Source: DASZRZ01 sp963732925 (GTDB lineage: Bacteria > Acidobacteriota > Terriglobia > Terriglobales > Acidobacteriaceae). From it: a DNA stretch of 64,000 nucleotides. Where the stretch lies: assembly GCA_963732925.1 (NCBI GenBank), contig CAVTBJ010000002.1:1-64000 (forward strand), written 5' to 3'. Of the stretch, positions 9,025 to 17,944 are shown in pieces. The position numbers and the translations under genes were made by a program. How positions within the stretch are numbered: the stretch's first letter is position 1; every line of letters starts with the position of its first letter. The notes below the pieces were generated by a model, which saw nothing but the letters and a program-made list of their open reading frames with translations, was not told where the DNA came from and made no database searches.

Positions 9025-10436
9025 CGGGAACGACTGCGATGGTGCTGGGAGTGATCTTCGGAAACCGGGACTTTTTCCCCGATGGATTGGTGGGGGAAGC
9101 GCGCCGGGATCTGATGCATGTGCTCGGATCGATGGGCGTGGAGCCCGTAGTCTTGACTGAGCAGCAGACTAAGCTGGGCGCGGTGGAAACCTGGCAAGAC
9201 GCCGTCGCCTGCGCGCAGTTACTGCGCGAGCAGAAACAGCGCATCGATGGTGTGCTGGTGTGCCTGCCGAACTTTGGCGATGAAAAGGCAGTCGCGGATG
9301 CGCTCCGCCTCTCGGAACTGAATGTTCCAATCCTCGTGCAGGCCTGTCCCGATGATCTGGATCAGTTTGGACTCGAACGCAGGCGGGATGCCTTCTGCGG
9401 CAAGATCTCCGTCTGTAATAACCTGCGCCAGTATGGAATGAAGTACTCTTTGACCGGGCATCACGTCGTTGCCCTGCAATCCGAGGATTTCAAGAAAGAT
9501 CTGGCGGAGTTCCTGGCAACCTGTCGCCTGGTTCGAGGCCTACGGCGGGTGAGGATGGGCGCCGTGGGTGCGCGGCCCAACGCATTCAACACTACGCGCT
9601 ATAGCGAGAAACTGCTGGAAGCTTCCGGGATCAGTATCAACACCATTGATCTCTCCGACGTCTTCGGACGAGCGAACCAGCTTTCAGAGTCGGACGCGCG
9701 AGTGAAAGACCGGGTTCAGCTCATCCGTGCTTACGCCGACAGTTCTGCGGCTCCTGAAGAAAGCCTGCTGCGCATGGCTAAGTTTGCGGTCGTGCTCGAC
9801 AGCTGGATGAGCGACCTCGGCCTGCAGGCCACGGCTATTCAGTGCTGGAGCAGCATGCAGCAAAACTATCATATGAATGTCTGCACGATTATGAGCATGA
9901 TGAGCCAGCAAATGATGCCCAGCGCGTGCGAGATGGATATCGCCGGGGTGCTCAGCATGTATGCCCTGCAACTGGCCAGCGCAAGGCCGAGCGCCTTGGT
10001 GGACTGGAACAACAATTACGGCAACGAGCAGGACAAGTGCGTCTTCTTTCACTGTGGCAATTGGGCAAAGGACTTCCTGCCCGACATCCGGATTGGCACG
10101 GCGCCCATTCTTGGCACAGTTTTGGGCGAAGCCAACACCGTGGGCGCTCTCGCGGGCCGCACTCCCGCCGGCCCGGTCACCTTTGGACGCATCAGTACGG
10201 ACGACACCACAGGCAAGATTCGCGCCTATGCCGGAGAGGGACGCTTTACAGACGACCCGCTCGACACCTTTGGAACCAAGGCGGTAGTACAGGTGCCGCG
10301 GCTGGGCGATCTCATGCGGTATATCTGCCGCAATGGCTTTGAACACCACGCTGCCATGACCAGCGCACACTGTGCAGCCGCGCTTACGGAAGGATTGGGA
10401 AATTATCTGGGATGGGAAATCTTCCATCACGCCTGA
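9021..10436 (+). CDS. L-fucose/L-arabinose isomerase-family sugar isomerase
   Basis: This is a predicted aldose-ketose isomerase of 471 residues. The N-terminal half has the Rossmann-like FucI/AraA architecture (VLVCLPNFGDEKAVADAL). The C-terminal half carries probable metal ligands Glu304 (SACEMDIAG) and Asp328 (VDWNNNYG), 24 residues apart as Glu337 and Asp361 are in E. coli FucI, plus a C-terminal His pair (442-443, GFEHHAAM). It is the last gene of the operon, overlapping the binding-protein gene by ATGA. Described apiose operons use a xylose-isomerase-like TIM-barrel isomerase at this step, so this would be a non-orthologous replacement if the substrate assignment is right. D-arabinose, L-fucose or another pentose are alternatives. 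Confidence 0.82.
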   Translation: MTGTTAMVLGVIFGNRDFFPDGLVGEARRDLMHVLGSMGVEPVVLTEQQTKLGAVETWQDAVACAQLLREQKQRIDGVLVCLPNFGDEKAVADALRLSELNVPILVQACPDDLDQFGLERRRDAFCGKISVCNNLRQYGMKYSLTGHHVVALQSEDFKKDLAEFLATCRLVRGLRRVRMGAVGARPNAFNTTRYSEKLLEASGISINTIDLSDVFGRANQLSESDARVKDRVQLIRAYADSSAAPEESLLRMAKFAVVLDSWMSDLGLQATAIQCWSSMQQNYHMNVCTIMSMMSQQMMPSACEMDIAGVLSMYALQLASARPSALVDWNNNYGNEQDKCVFFHCGNWAKDFLPDIRIGTAPILGTVLGEANTVGALAGRTPAGPVTFGRISTDDTTGKIRAYAGEGRFTDDPLDTFGTKAVVQVPRLGDLMRYICRNGFEHHAAMTSAHCAAALTEGLGNYLGWEIFHHA

Positions 10437-10545
10437 GGGCATGAGCGTGGGAAAGGAAGGCGCGCTAAAGCGATCCTGCCGGAAACAGTTCCCCAACCAA
10501 TCGAATAGGCCGCCACGCGGTTCAATGCTTGGAGCAAGTCCAGTA

Positions 10546-11757
10546 TCAGGGTGTTTTGGCCGGGAGCGCTGGCCGGGACGCTAACTTGCGCAGTGTTTCA
10601 CCAACCGCACTGGCCTCCGGACCGTTGGGCAGGAGCGTCAATGCGGTCCGAAGCTCTCTGGTTGCGCTTTCCATGTCGCCCTGGCGCGCATAGATAAATC
10701 CAATATCCTTGTGCAGGGTTGCGAGCTGGCTGCACTGGCCACATAAATCGATGGCCTGTTTCAGGCTGTCAATAGCCTGCTGCCAGTCGTTGTTCCCGGC
10801 AGCCTCCAAGGCGAGGTCGTTGAGCAATTTTACCTGGTCGTGGATCTGCCAGCGCTGTTGTACCGCGTGGAGTTGCGCCGCGTACTTGGGGGCATCGGGA
10901 CTACCGGCGCGCTTCAGGCTTCGTGCAAGGCTGGAAAGCGCCGCCACGTTTTCCGGGTCTGCTTCCACAGCTCTTTTCCACAGCTCGATGGCCTGCTCTT
11001 CCTTGCCCGCCTCCAGAAGATTTCTGCCCAGATAAAAAAGAGCGTCAGCGTTGGCCGGCTGCAGCTTGACCACCTTCGCAAACAGCTCGGTTGCCTTAGG
11101 GGAGGAGTGTTCGATCACACCCAGCAGGAACAACGCGTCCACATAGTCAGGAGACAACTGAACCGCCCGTTCGAGTTCCTTTCGGGATTCTTGCAGCCGA
11201 TTCAGCGTGTAAAGAGCACGGCCCTGGTTGTAGTGAGCCAGCGGGGAGTTTGGAGAGAGACGGGAGGCTTCCGAAAATTCCGCAAGCGCCCCCTGCAGTT
11301 CGTAGGTGTCGCCCAGGGCCATGCCCAGGTTGAGATGTGCATCCGCGGAGTCAGGGTAGAGCTTTGTTAGTTTCTGGAACGTATTGACGGCTTCTTTGCG
11401 CTGTCCTGTCTTTCCTTGCAGCATGCCGAGGCTGGTGAGGGCACTGGCGTTATTGGGCTCCCTGCGCAGCGCGTTCTGGAACTGGAGCTGGGCGTTCTGG
11501 TAGTCGCCTTCGGCAGCCAGAGTCAAGCCCAAATTGACCATCGCCTGCACGTATTCAGGGTCCTGGTCGAGCGCCTCCTGGAACAGCTTCTTCGCTTCTG
11601 CATTCCTGTTTTCACGGGCGTAGAGAATTCCCTGGTCGTTGAGTGCCTCAGCATTTCGCGGATTGATCTTAGCGCCCGCCTGCTGCGCAACTGCAAGCGG
11701 GGCCGCGCAGGCCAGAAGCACCAGCATCAGGACCACGCTGTTGCCACTCCGCTTCAT
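10546..11757 (-). CDS. secreted tetratricopeptide-repeat protein
   Basis: This is an exported TPR protein of about 403 residues. A Sec signal peptide (MKRSGNSVVLMLVLLACAA) ends near AVAQQ. Roughly ten TPR units follow, recognisable by the spacing of A-x-x-x-L-G/N residues and segments such as AMVNLGLTLAAEGD, AHYNQGRALYTL and ALFYLGRNLLEAGK. The start at 11757 is supported by a GAGGTG Shine-Dalgarno sequence and by the signal peptide. An upstream in-frame start at 11856 would run into the neighbouring gene. It lies 16 bp downstream of the FG-GAP/UnbV gene and is probably cotranscribed. Its partner is unknown; the pairing suggests an extracytoplasmic scaffold for the CRTAC1-like protein. Confidence 0.85.
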   Translation of the reverse strand: MKRSGNSVVLMLVLLACAAPLAVAQQAGAKINPRNAEALNDQGILYARENRNAEAKKLFQEALDQDPEYVQAMVNLGLTLAAEGDYQNAQLQFQNALRREPNNASALTSLGMLQGKTGQRKEAVNTFQKLTKLYPDSADAHLNLGMALGDTYELQGALAEFSEASRLSPNSPLAHYNQGRALYTLNRLQESRKELERAVQLSPDYVDALFLLGVIEHSSPKATELFAKVVKLQPANADALFYLGRNLLEAGKEEQAIELWKRAVEADPENVAALSSLARSLKRAGSPDAPKYAAQLHAVQQRWQIHDQVKLLNDLALEAAGNNDWQQAIDSLKQAIDLCGQCSQLATLHKDIGFIYARQGDMESATRELRTALTLLPNGPEASAVGETLRKLASRPALPAKTP

Positions 11758-11773
11758 CCGCACCTCACAGAAA

Positions 11774-13543
11774 TCATTTGCGCACAGTCCGTTGTTCCGC
11801 AAATGGCGGCTTGCCCGGCTCGCAAGTGCGATCGTTCTCGATGCCGCTGCCTTCACGGACCACGTAATACCGATTTGCCGCCAGGTTTCGCAGCGTCTCT
11901 ACCAGACCACTGGGCCAGCGAATCACAATTTTCTCCGCCTGCGCCGCCTCTCCCAGGCCGAAGTGAATTCTCAAGTCGCTTTGGGAAATATAACCGTCAC
12001 CGCTCCGGACCTCCTGAGCATACTTGCTGGTTCCCTGTTCGAGCGTGACCAGTGCGCCCAGTGCGGCTCGATTCGATTTCACTCCAATCAGTCGCAGGGA
12101 AACGAAATTCCCGGCCGGGCCAAAGTTATAGTAGAGCGACGGCTTTTCGTTCATGTTGTTGACCAGTGCTTCCACATGGCCGTCGTTAAACAGATCGCCG
12201 AGTGCCAGGCCCCGGGCCGAATGTCTCTCGCTCAGCACCGCACCCGCCTGCGGGGTAATATTTTTCAACTTGCCGTCGCGTAAATTGGAATACAGGACCT
12301 TTGGCTCACGGTAGCTGGTTCCCAGGTTTTTGCCGTCCACTTCGGGAAAAGAGTGGCCATTGCCGATCAAGATTCCCGGCCACCCGCTGTTGTCAAAATC
12401 GTAGAACTGAACTCCCCACCCAAGCCAGTTCCGGATTAATCCCAGCCCGGAACTGTGGGTGCTGTCGTCGAAACTGTTGTTCCCGCGATTCAGATAGAGG
12501 GTCGGGGTATCATTGCTGAAGTTTGTTTTGACGATGTCTTCAACACCCTGGTGCCGAAAATCTCCGGCGGAGAGCCCCATTCCCGCCTGCATCAGGCCGT
12601 CATCGTTATAGGCAACGCCGGCCTGGTTCGCGATGTCGGTGAATGTACCCTGATCGTTGTGGTAGAGAATGTTGGGCGTGGAGTCACAGGCAACGTAAAT
12701 ATCCGGCCAGCCGTCCTGATCGAAGTCCCCGGTAAGCGACGTAAGTCCGTAGCATGCAGGTACGTTCGTAATGCCCGATTTCCGGGACACGTCGCTGAAG
12801 GTCCCGTCGCCGTTATTGTGGTAGAGCGCGTTCGTGCTGGTCTTTAGCCCGCGCGGGCCACACAGGACGGCGAGGCCTTTCCACTGGCAATACTGTCCGT
12901 GCCCAGGACGGGGAACAGTGTCGTAGCTGAAATCCACATAACGCGTGATGAAAATATCGGCTTTGCCGTCGCGATCATAATCCACGAAACTGCAGCCCGT
13001 GCTCCATTCGTCGCGCGGAGTCTTCAGCCCCGCTGCCGAGGTTACGTCCGTGAACCCACCGTGGCCGTTATTGCGATAGAGAATATTCTGGCCCCAGTAG
13101 GTGACCAGCAGGTCCAAGTTGCCATCGTTGTCGTAGTCGCCGACGCAAGTTCCCTGGGCCCAGCCGGGCTGTCCCAGTCCCGCCTGCACAGTCAGATCCG
13201 TAAACGTCCCGTCACGGTTGTTGTGGTACAGGTGTCCAGTCGGCTCCTGGCCCTTGGGAAAGCCTTCGACACGGGAGCCGTTGGGCAGATAGATGTCCGG
13301 CCAGCCATCATTGTCGTAGTCGAAAATGGCAGCTCCATTGCCGGTGGTTTCGATGAGGAACTCTTTGTGGTCGTCTCCGCCAAAGACGTTGAGCATGTCC
13401 AGCCCGGCGCGCGCGGCAATATCTTGGAAGCGGACAGCTCGCGCACTCGTATTGGCCGCCGCGGGCTTCGGTTTCTGCGCTTGCGCATCCGCGCACACCA
13501 AGGCGGCACAAATCGCGACCGTAACCGGGAACCGTAATCTCAT
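11774..13543 (-). CDS. secreted FG-GAP/VCBS repeat protein with UnbV/ASPIC domain (CRTAC1-like)
   Basis: This is an exported beta-propeller protein of 589 residues. After a signal peptide ending near ADAQA, it carries at least six FG-GAP/VCBS repeats with calcium-binding loops of the type DYDNDGWPDIYLPNGS, DYDNDGNLDLLVTYWG and DFDQDGWPDIYVACDS. The C-terminal ASPIC/UnbV module (about 490-570) contains LRIHFGLGEA and IVIRWPSGLVE. Proteins of this layout are abundant in Acidobacteriota, Verrucomicrobia and Planctomycetes, usually next to TPR proteins, as here. Their biochemical role is not established. Surface binding or calcium-dependent adhesion is inference. Confidence 0.9.
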   Translation of the reverse strand: MRLRFPVTVAICAALVCADAQAQKPKPAAANTSARAVRFQDIAARAGLDMLNVFGGDDHKEFLIETTGNGAAIFDYDNDGWPDIYLPNGSRVEGFPKGQEPTGHLYHNNRDGTFTDLTVQAGLGQPGWAQGTCVGDYDNDGNLDLLVTYWGQNILYRNNGHGGFTDVTSAAGLKTPRDEWSTGCSFVDYDRDGKADIFITRYVDFSYDTVPRPGHGQYCQWKGLAVLCGPRGLKTSTNALYHNNGDGTFSDVSRKSGITNVPACYGLTSLTGDFDQDGWPDIYVACDSTPNILYHNDQGTFTDIANQAGVAYNDDGLMQAGMGLSAGDFRHQGVEDIVKTNFSNDTPTLYLNRGNNSFDDSTHSSGLGLIRNWLGWGVQFYDFDNSGWPGILIGNGHSFPEVDGKNLGTSYREPKVLYSNLRDGKLKNITPQAGAVLSERHSARGLALGDLFNDGHVEALVNNMNEKPSLYYNFGPAGNFVSLRLIGVKSNRAALGALVTLEQGTSKYAQEVRSGDGYISQSDLRIHFGLGEAAQAEKIVIRWPSGLVETLRNLAANRYYVVREGSGIENDRTCEPGKPPFAEQRTVRK

Positions 13544-13851
13544 CGGTCTGGCCAGGAACTAACCACCACCCGCAGGCCACCATTTTCGATAACATTTGCC
13601 ATGACCAATAGTGCCACAACCGCCGGTAGCTCCGGAAGATTTCCCCCTGCCGGGTTCGGCGGCATTCCATTGGAATAGTCCGACTGAGCGCAGCCGGTGG
13701 CCTTCTATGGCTTTGCGCTATTGCTCCCGGACCAGCTCTGGCCAATAGCATGCGCGTGCGTTGTGCCGGTGCGATCAGTCGTGGATTTCTGCACCCCGCA
13801 AGGGATTTGGGCGATTCATTGTGCGGCTTGAATCCGTCGAGTGGGAGGGCG
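13544..13851. other. 308 bp intergenic region between two minus-strand genes
   Basis: No gene, terminator or structured RNA is evident. It should hold the promoter of the FG-GAP/UnbV-TPR pair on the minus strand and the end of the lipoprotein transcript. No clear -35/-10 pair was found. Confidence 0.4.
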
Positions 13852-14985
13852 CTAATTGTATTGCGGCGCGCCGCTGTAATCGAGGCATGGAGTCTGCTGC
13901 AGGATTTGCCTGTCTGTAGAGTTGTTGTACCAGACCCACTTCACATAGACGAGCTCTGGACGATGGATGAACCACCACAAGCCATTGCCGAGTGGCTGCC
14001 AGAAATCGTTGAAAGTGTCGCCAAGGTTCGTGCAGTCGGAGCTCGAGTAGGAATACCCGATCACTGGGTAGGCACCCTGCGCGTTATAAATCTTGATCGC
14101 CTGGTGGTAAAGGCTGTCCGTGTCGCGATATTGATACGCTTTCCACGACGCCACGGGCCCTGTACCCTCGTACGCGCTGCCCGACGGGGGAGGCATTGTC
14201 GCGGGTGTCACCGCCACCTGTGCTGCTTTGAGTGCTGATGGATCTGCCTGGGATGTCGCATACACGGTCACCATCGTGGATGTGCTCACACTGGGGGCAG
14301 TGAACAGGCCGGTCGTGGTGATGGTTCCGCCTGTCGCCGTCCAACTGACCGCGGTATTTGAGCTGCCCGTCACCGTGGCGGTGAACTGCTGGGAGGCTCC
14401 CGCCAAAAGCGAAGCGCTTGCCGGAGAGATGGAGACTGCGATCCCTGAGCTTGGAGGCGGTGCTGCCGGTGCTTTCACAGACACCATGACGCCAGCAAAG
14501 GTGTTGTTGTAGGCCGCGGCGATCGATACCGACGTGTCCGACGAAACGCTGCTGGCGGTCACTACGAAGCCGGCGTTGGTTTGACCCGCGCCAACCGTCA
14601 CGTTGGCTGGCACGCTGGCAGCCGATGTGTTGCTGCTTGTCAATGCAATGCTGGCTCCGCCGGCAGGGGCTGGGGCATTCAATGTCACGGCTGCCGGCGA
14701 AGCTGCCCCCGATGCAATCGAGGTGGAAGGGACGGTTACGCTTTTGACAGAGCTGGCGGTGATGGCGTTGCTACCGCCGCTGCCCGAATTGCCGTCGGTT
14801 ACAGGCGTCCCGCCGCCTGACGGCGAGCCGGAGAACGTATTGTTTGGGGTGGTTCCGCACCCCGTCAGGGTCGTCGCCGCAAGCAGCGTCGCCATCGCAA
14901 GGACGAGCGTACGTGTTGCCGAATTGGGCCTGAAACTGGGGAATGGCCTGCGCCGCACATCGAAATAGTGCGCTCGCACCGGCAT
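13852..14985 (-). CDS. lipoprotein with bacterial Ig-like domains, unknown function
   Basis: This is a predicted surface lipoprotein of about 377 residues. A hydrophobic leader ends in the lipobox TTLTGC, followed by a Gly/Ser/Thr-rich linker. Two Ig-like segments come next: one with ALTSSNTSAASVPANVTVGA and one Big_2-like with VSISPASASLLAGASQQF and TATGGTITTTGLFTAP. The last ~100 residues are rich in Tyr and Trp and resemble nothing I can name. They could be a carbohydrate- or wall-binding module. The ATG at 14985 is preferred to the TTG at 15018 because it gives a compact signal peptide, though neither has a good Shine-Dalgarno sequence. It has no operon partner. Confidence 0.7.
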   Translation of the reverse strand: MPVRAHYFDVRRRPFPSFRPNSATRTLVLAMATLLAATTLTGCGTTPNNTFSGSPSGGGTPVTDGNSGSGGSNAITASSVKSVTVPSTSIASGAASPAAVTLNAPAPAGGASIALTSSNTSAASVPANVTVGAGQTNAGFVVTASSVSSDTSVSIAAAYNNTFAGVMVSVKAPAAPPPSSGIAVSISPASASLLAGASQQFTATVTGSSNTAVSWTATGGTITTTGLFTAPSVSTSTMVTVYATSQADPSALKAAQVAVTPATMPPPSGSAYEGTGPVASWKAYQYRDTDSLYHQAIKIYNAQGAYPVIGYSYSSSDCTNLGDTFNDFWQPLGNGLWWFIHRPELVYVKWVWYNNSTDRQILQQTPCLDYSGAPQYN

Positions 14986-15414
14986 ACGGAGAAAGGTCAC
15001 TATAGCCGTCCCTTCCAAGCTGAACAGTCGTAGAACTTCGGAGTTATTTTCCTCGGCGAATTTACTTAGTTACTTAGGGACGAGGTCAGGTCTGCCGCTG
15101 GGCATCGGGATATTATCGGCCGCCCGGCTCATCCTCGGCCGCGCAGGATGCAACGGCAACAGGGGAGATCGCATCTTCAGACGAGCTGTTCGCCGCCGGC
15201 AGCCCCATTCAATGGGCGAGCCATTTGTCTGGCATCGGCTCATGATTTTCCGACGTTTCGAAGTAAACTGCTCGTGTCGCGATGTTCGTTTGATTTTGGG
15301 CAGGGGCAAATCCAACACCCGCGACAGACGCCGTAAGGCTCCGGCGCCCCGGAGAGGCGTGCCGTTTATTGCCGGTGGGCTCGGAAGCTGATCCATGAGG
15401 GGGAACACACAGTC
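14986..15414. other. 429 bp divergent intergenic region
   Basis: This separates the minus-strand lipoprotein from the plus-strand GH43-like gene, so it should hold divergent promoters. A perfect tandem duplication of TTACTTAG (15061-15076 region) is the only repeat I see. A 112-codon minus-strand frame inside it has no Shine-Dalgarno sequence or recognisable family and is not called. Confidence 0.4.
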
Positions 15415-16422
15415 ATGACGAAAAGGTTGTCCATCACACTGCTGCTCCTCGCATTGGCTGCCGCGACTGCGGAGGCCCAGTCATTCCCTGACTGGAAAAG
15501 TCTTCACAACCCTGTCCTCTCCTATCCTAACTGGTCCATCAAGGATGTGGCGATGGCGTCCCAGGGGAAAACATTCTACGTTTTTTTCTCGGCCTTCTAT
15601 CAGGATCACGGGCGCATCCGCAGCCACGTGGTTGAAGTGAGTACCCGCGACTTCAAAACGTATTCCCAGCCCATCCTGAATTTTGACGGGGAAGAGGCAG
15701 GATGGATCGGCATGTGCTCGCCGGACGTGCAGAAGCTTGGCAACACCTGGGAGCTTTCGTTCAATTCCTGGGGCGATCAGCTGGGAAAACCGAACCAGCT
15801 CTTCTATATGACTTCTTCCGACCTGGTTCACTGGTCGCCGCGGCGTGCGTTCGCGTCGAATCTGACGGCCGGCCAGGGTGTGATTGATCTTTCCATAACG
15901 CGGAACGGTGCCGGCTATTACGCCATCTGGAAACAAGATTGGCACTCCCCGCGCAAGCCGCGTCCTCGCCTGGCCTCGGCAAAGAGCCTGCGGGGTCCGT
16001 GGCACTTTGTGGAGTCCGGTTACGTCTCGCTGGCGATGGCGGACGGAAACGACAATGGCCTGTTGCATGAAAACTTCGAATTCATCTGGATCGACGGCGT
16101 TCTGCATCTGCTCACGAATGATTATCTGCATGGACCCCGGGGGTATGAATCGTACGAGTATCTGTATACCCTCTTGAATCCGGCCCGGCCGCTGGACTGG
16201 GGCAAGGGATTCAAACTCGCGATCGACGGTCAGGCATTCAACCAGCTGGTCCCCAGCACCGCCGGCGCGCTCTACGACTGGCGCAAGGAAGACGGCTACT
16301 ACTATCTGATCTATGCCGGACGAAACGACGAGACCACGTATCTCCATCGCGGGTGGAACCGGCTGGCTCTTGCCCGTTCCAAGGACCTTACCCATTGGAA
16401 CCCCGCCGGTACGGGCAACTGA
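15415..16422 (+). CDS. secreted GH43-like five-bladed propeller glycosidase
   Basis: This is a predicted exported glycoside hydrolase-like protein of 335 residues. A Sec signal (KRLSITLLLLALAAATAEAQ) is followed by repeated blades of GH43/GH32/GH117 type, for example IKDVAMASQGKTFYVFFSAF, GWIGMCSPDVQKLGNTWEL, TSSDLVHWSPRRAF and RSKDLTHWNP. The SSDLVHW and SKDLTHW motifs are characteristic of these propellers. The catalytic trio is not certain: Asp in IKDVAM and Asp in CSPDVQK are candidates for base and pKa modulator. It lies 12 bp upstream of a hexuronate-type MFS transporter, which suggests release and uptake of one plant-derived sugar or uronide. Confidence 0.72.
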   Translation: MTKRLSITLLLLALAAATAEAQSFPDWKSLHNPVLSYPNWSIKDVAMASQGKTFYVFFSAFYQDHGRIRSHVVEVSTRDFKTYSQPILNFDGEEAGWIGMCSPDVQKLGNTWELSFNSWGDQLGKPNQLFYMTSSDLVHWSPRRAFASNLTAGQGVIDLSITRNGAGYYAIWKQDWHSPRKPRPRLASAKSLRGPWHFVESGYVSLAMADGNDNGLLHENFEFIWIDGVLHLLTNDYLHGPRGYESYEYLYTLLNPARPLDWGKGFKLAIDGQAFNQLVPSTAGALYDWRKEDGYYYLIYAGRNDETTYLHRGWNRLALARSKDLTHWNPAGTGN

Positions 16423-16434
16423 TCGGGAACCCGG

Positions 16435-17718
16435 ATGCCGACACCCGCAATGAATCTCCCGGCCCAGAAAGGCCGCGTTCACGGCTTGCGCTGGTGGATC
16501 GTCAGCCTCGTTTTTCTGGCGACGCTGATTAACTACATCGACCGCCTGACCATCTCGATCCTGGCCCCTGTCATCTGCTCGGACCTGCACCTTTCCAATG
16601 TGGACTACGCCAGCATCAACACCTGGTTTCTGCTCTCTTACTCTGTCGGCCAGACGTTCTTCGGCAAAATTCACGATCGCTTCGGAACGCGGCGCGGTTA
16701 TGCCGTGGCAATGACCGTTTGGTCCCTAGCCGAGGCGGCGCACTCCAGGGCCCGAAGCCTTTTCAGCCTGAGTGCCTTGCGGCTTGCTCTGGGCGCGGGC
16801 GAGTCCGGGCAGTGGCCCGCGGCAACCAAAACTGCCGCCGAATGGTTCCCCGTGCAGGAACGCGCTCTGGGAATGGGAATCATCAATACCGGCGCAGCCC
16901 TTGGACCTGTGGCGGCCGCGCCCCTCGTAGTCTGGCTGCAGATCCGTTACGGCTGGCAGATCACTTTTCTGGTTACGGGCTCGTTCGGGTTCATCTGGCT
17001 CGCGCTATGGCTCCTCTTCTACCGGCGTCCGGAACATCATTCGATGATTACGGCCCAAGAGCGCGACCACATTCTTGCAGGGCAGAAAGAATCAGAAAGG
17101 GCTGTCGCGCCCCGGTGGCGGGAACTGCTTCAATATCGGGAAGTTTGGGGCATTGTGCTGGCGCGGTTCCTGGGCGACCCGGTGTGGTGGCTCTACCTGA
17201 TCTGGCTGCCGCTCTATCTGCACACGGCGCGCGGTTTCACCCTCAAGGACATCGGCTTTTTCGCGTGGATTCCCTACCTGGGAGCCGCGGGAGGCAGCCT
17301 GCTGGGAGGATGGAGTTCCGGCTTTCTCGTGAGCCGGGGCTGGAAGATCTACCGGGCGCGCGGGGCAGCCATCCTGTTCGCGACCTTGCTGGCGCCATCC
17401 GGGCTCTTCATTGCCGGTGCCAAATCTCCGGTGGTAGCCATGGGTTTCATTAGCATCGCGCTGTTCAGCTTCCAGTTTTGGGTGAACAATGTACAGACTC
17501 TGCCCAGCGACATGTTCCCCACCGGGTCGGTAGGATCCATTGCGGGAATGGCGGGCACCGCGGCGGGCATTGGCGCCATGATTTTCACCATGGCCACCGG
17601 CTGGATGGTCGATCATTTTTCTTATCAGCCGGTGCTTCTGGCCTCCAGCCTTCTCCTTCCCGCCGCCACCCTGACGCTTTATTTGCTCGTCAAACCACGT
17701 CGCTTTCACCAAACCTAG
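16435..17718 (+). CDS. MFS transporter, anion:cation symporter (hexuronate/ExuT-like) family
   Basis: This is a 12-TM inner-membrane symporter of 427 residues. N-terminal LINYIDRLTISILAPVI corresponds to the Y-x-DR segment of hexuronate and galactarate transporters. FGKIHDRFGTRRGYA is the MFS loop 2-3 motif, and GAGESGQWPAATKTAAEWFP is the ACS-family motif in helices 4-5. It begins 12 bp after the GH43-like gene, so the two are probably cotranscribed. Transport of an acidic sugar such as galacturonate or glucuronate is the family expectation. The exact substrate cannot be read. Confidence 0.85.
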   Translation: MPTPAMNLPAQKGRVHGLRWWIVSLVFLATLINYIDRLTISILAPVICSDLHLSNVDYASINTWFLLSYSVGQTFFGKIHDRFGTRRGYAVAMTVWSLAEAAHSRARSLFSLSALRLALGAGESGQWPAATKTAAEWFPVQERALGMGIINTGAALGPVAAAPLVVWLQIRYGWQITFLVTGSFGFIWLALWLLFYRRPEHHSMITAQERDHILAGQKESERAVAPRWRELLQYREVWGIVLARFLGDPVWWLYLIWLPLYLHTARGFTLKDIGFFAWIPYLGAAGGSLLGGWSSGFLVSRGWKIYRARGAAILFATLLAPSGLFIAGAKSPVVAMGFISIALFSFQFWVNNVQTLPSDMFPTGSVGSIAGMAGTAAGIGAMIFTMATGWMVDHFSYQPVLLASSLLLPAATLTLYLLVKPRRFHQT

Positions 17719-17740
17719 TCGTTGCGCGGAAGCGGCACGG

Positions 17741-17944
17741 ATGGCGTTCGCCAGCCAGTGCCCTGGCATTGCCTTCGAATATGCGGCGAATGACGCATGC
17801 AGTATCATCCACGATATGGGTTACCTTCCGCGCGCAAGCTTCTTCTTCTGTGATGTTACGCATTCTGTCCAAACCACTGGCCAACTCAAGACGGCAATTC
17901 CGGCGATGAAAGTGTTCCCTGCCGGCAAGAAAGATTCCCAATGA
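17741..17944 (+). CDS. doubtful small ORF coupled to zwf
   Basis: A 67-codon frame fills the gap between the MFS transporter and zwf and ends in an exact ATGA overlap with the zwf start. That is the only argument for it. The product has no recognisable motif, there is no clear Shine-Dalgarno sequence, and its third-position composition looks less GC-biased than the neighbours. It could be a chance frame. Confidence 0.2.
   Translation: MAFASQCPGIAFEYAANDACSIIHDMGYLPRASFFFCDVTHSVQTTGQLKTAIPAMKVFPAGKKDSQ

Noticed and set aside
2139..10436. Sulfoquinovose transketolase (sulfo-TK) pathway as reading of the first operon
   Set aside because: A split transketolase and a sugar isomerase fit, but sulfo-TK needs no FGGY kinase, and no second isomerase, sulfoacetaldehyde enzyme or sulfonate exporter is present.
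10970..10985. TTTTCCACA, similar to a DnaA box
   Set aside because: Single copy inside the TPR coding sequence; expected by chance.
15070..15408. 112-codon minus-strand frame in the divergent region before the GH43-like gene
   Set aside because: No Shine-Dalgarno sequence, no similarity, Arg/Pro-rich translation typical of a chance frame in GC-rich DNA.
15481..16674. 397-codon minus-strand frame across the GH43-like gene and the MFS start
   Set aside because: It spans two real + strand genes and has no recognisable domain.
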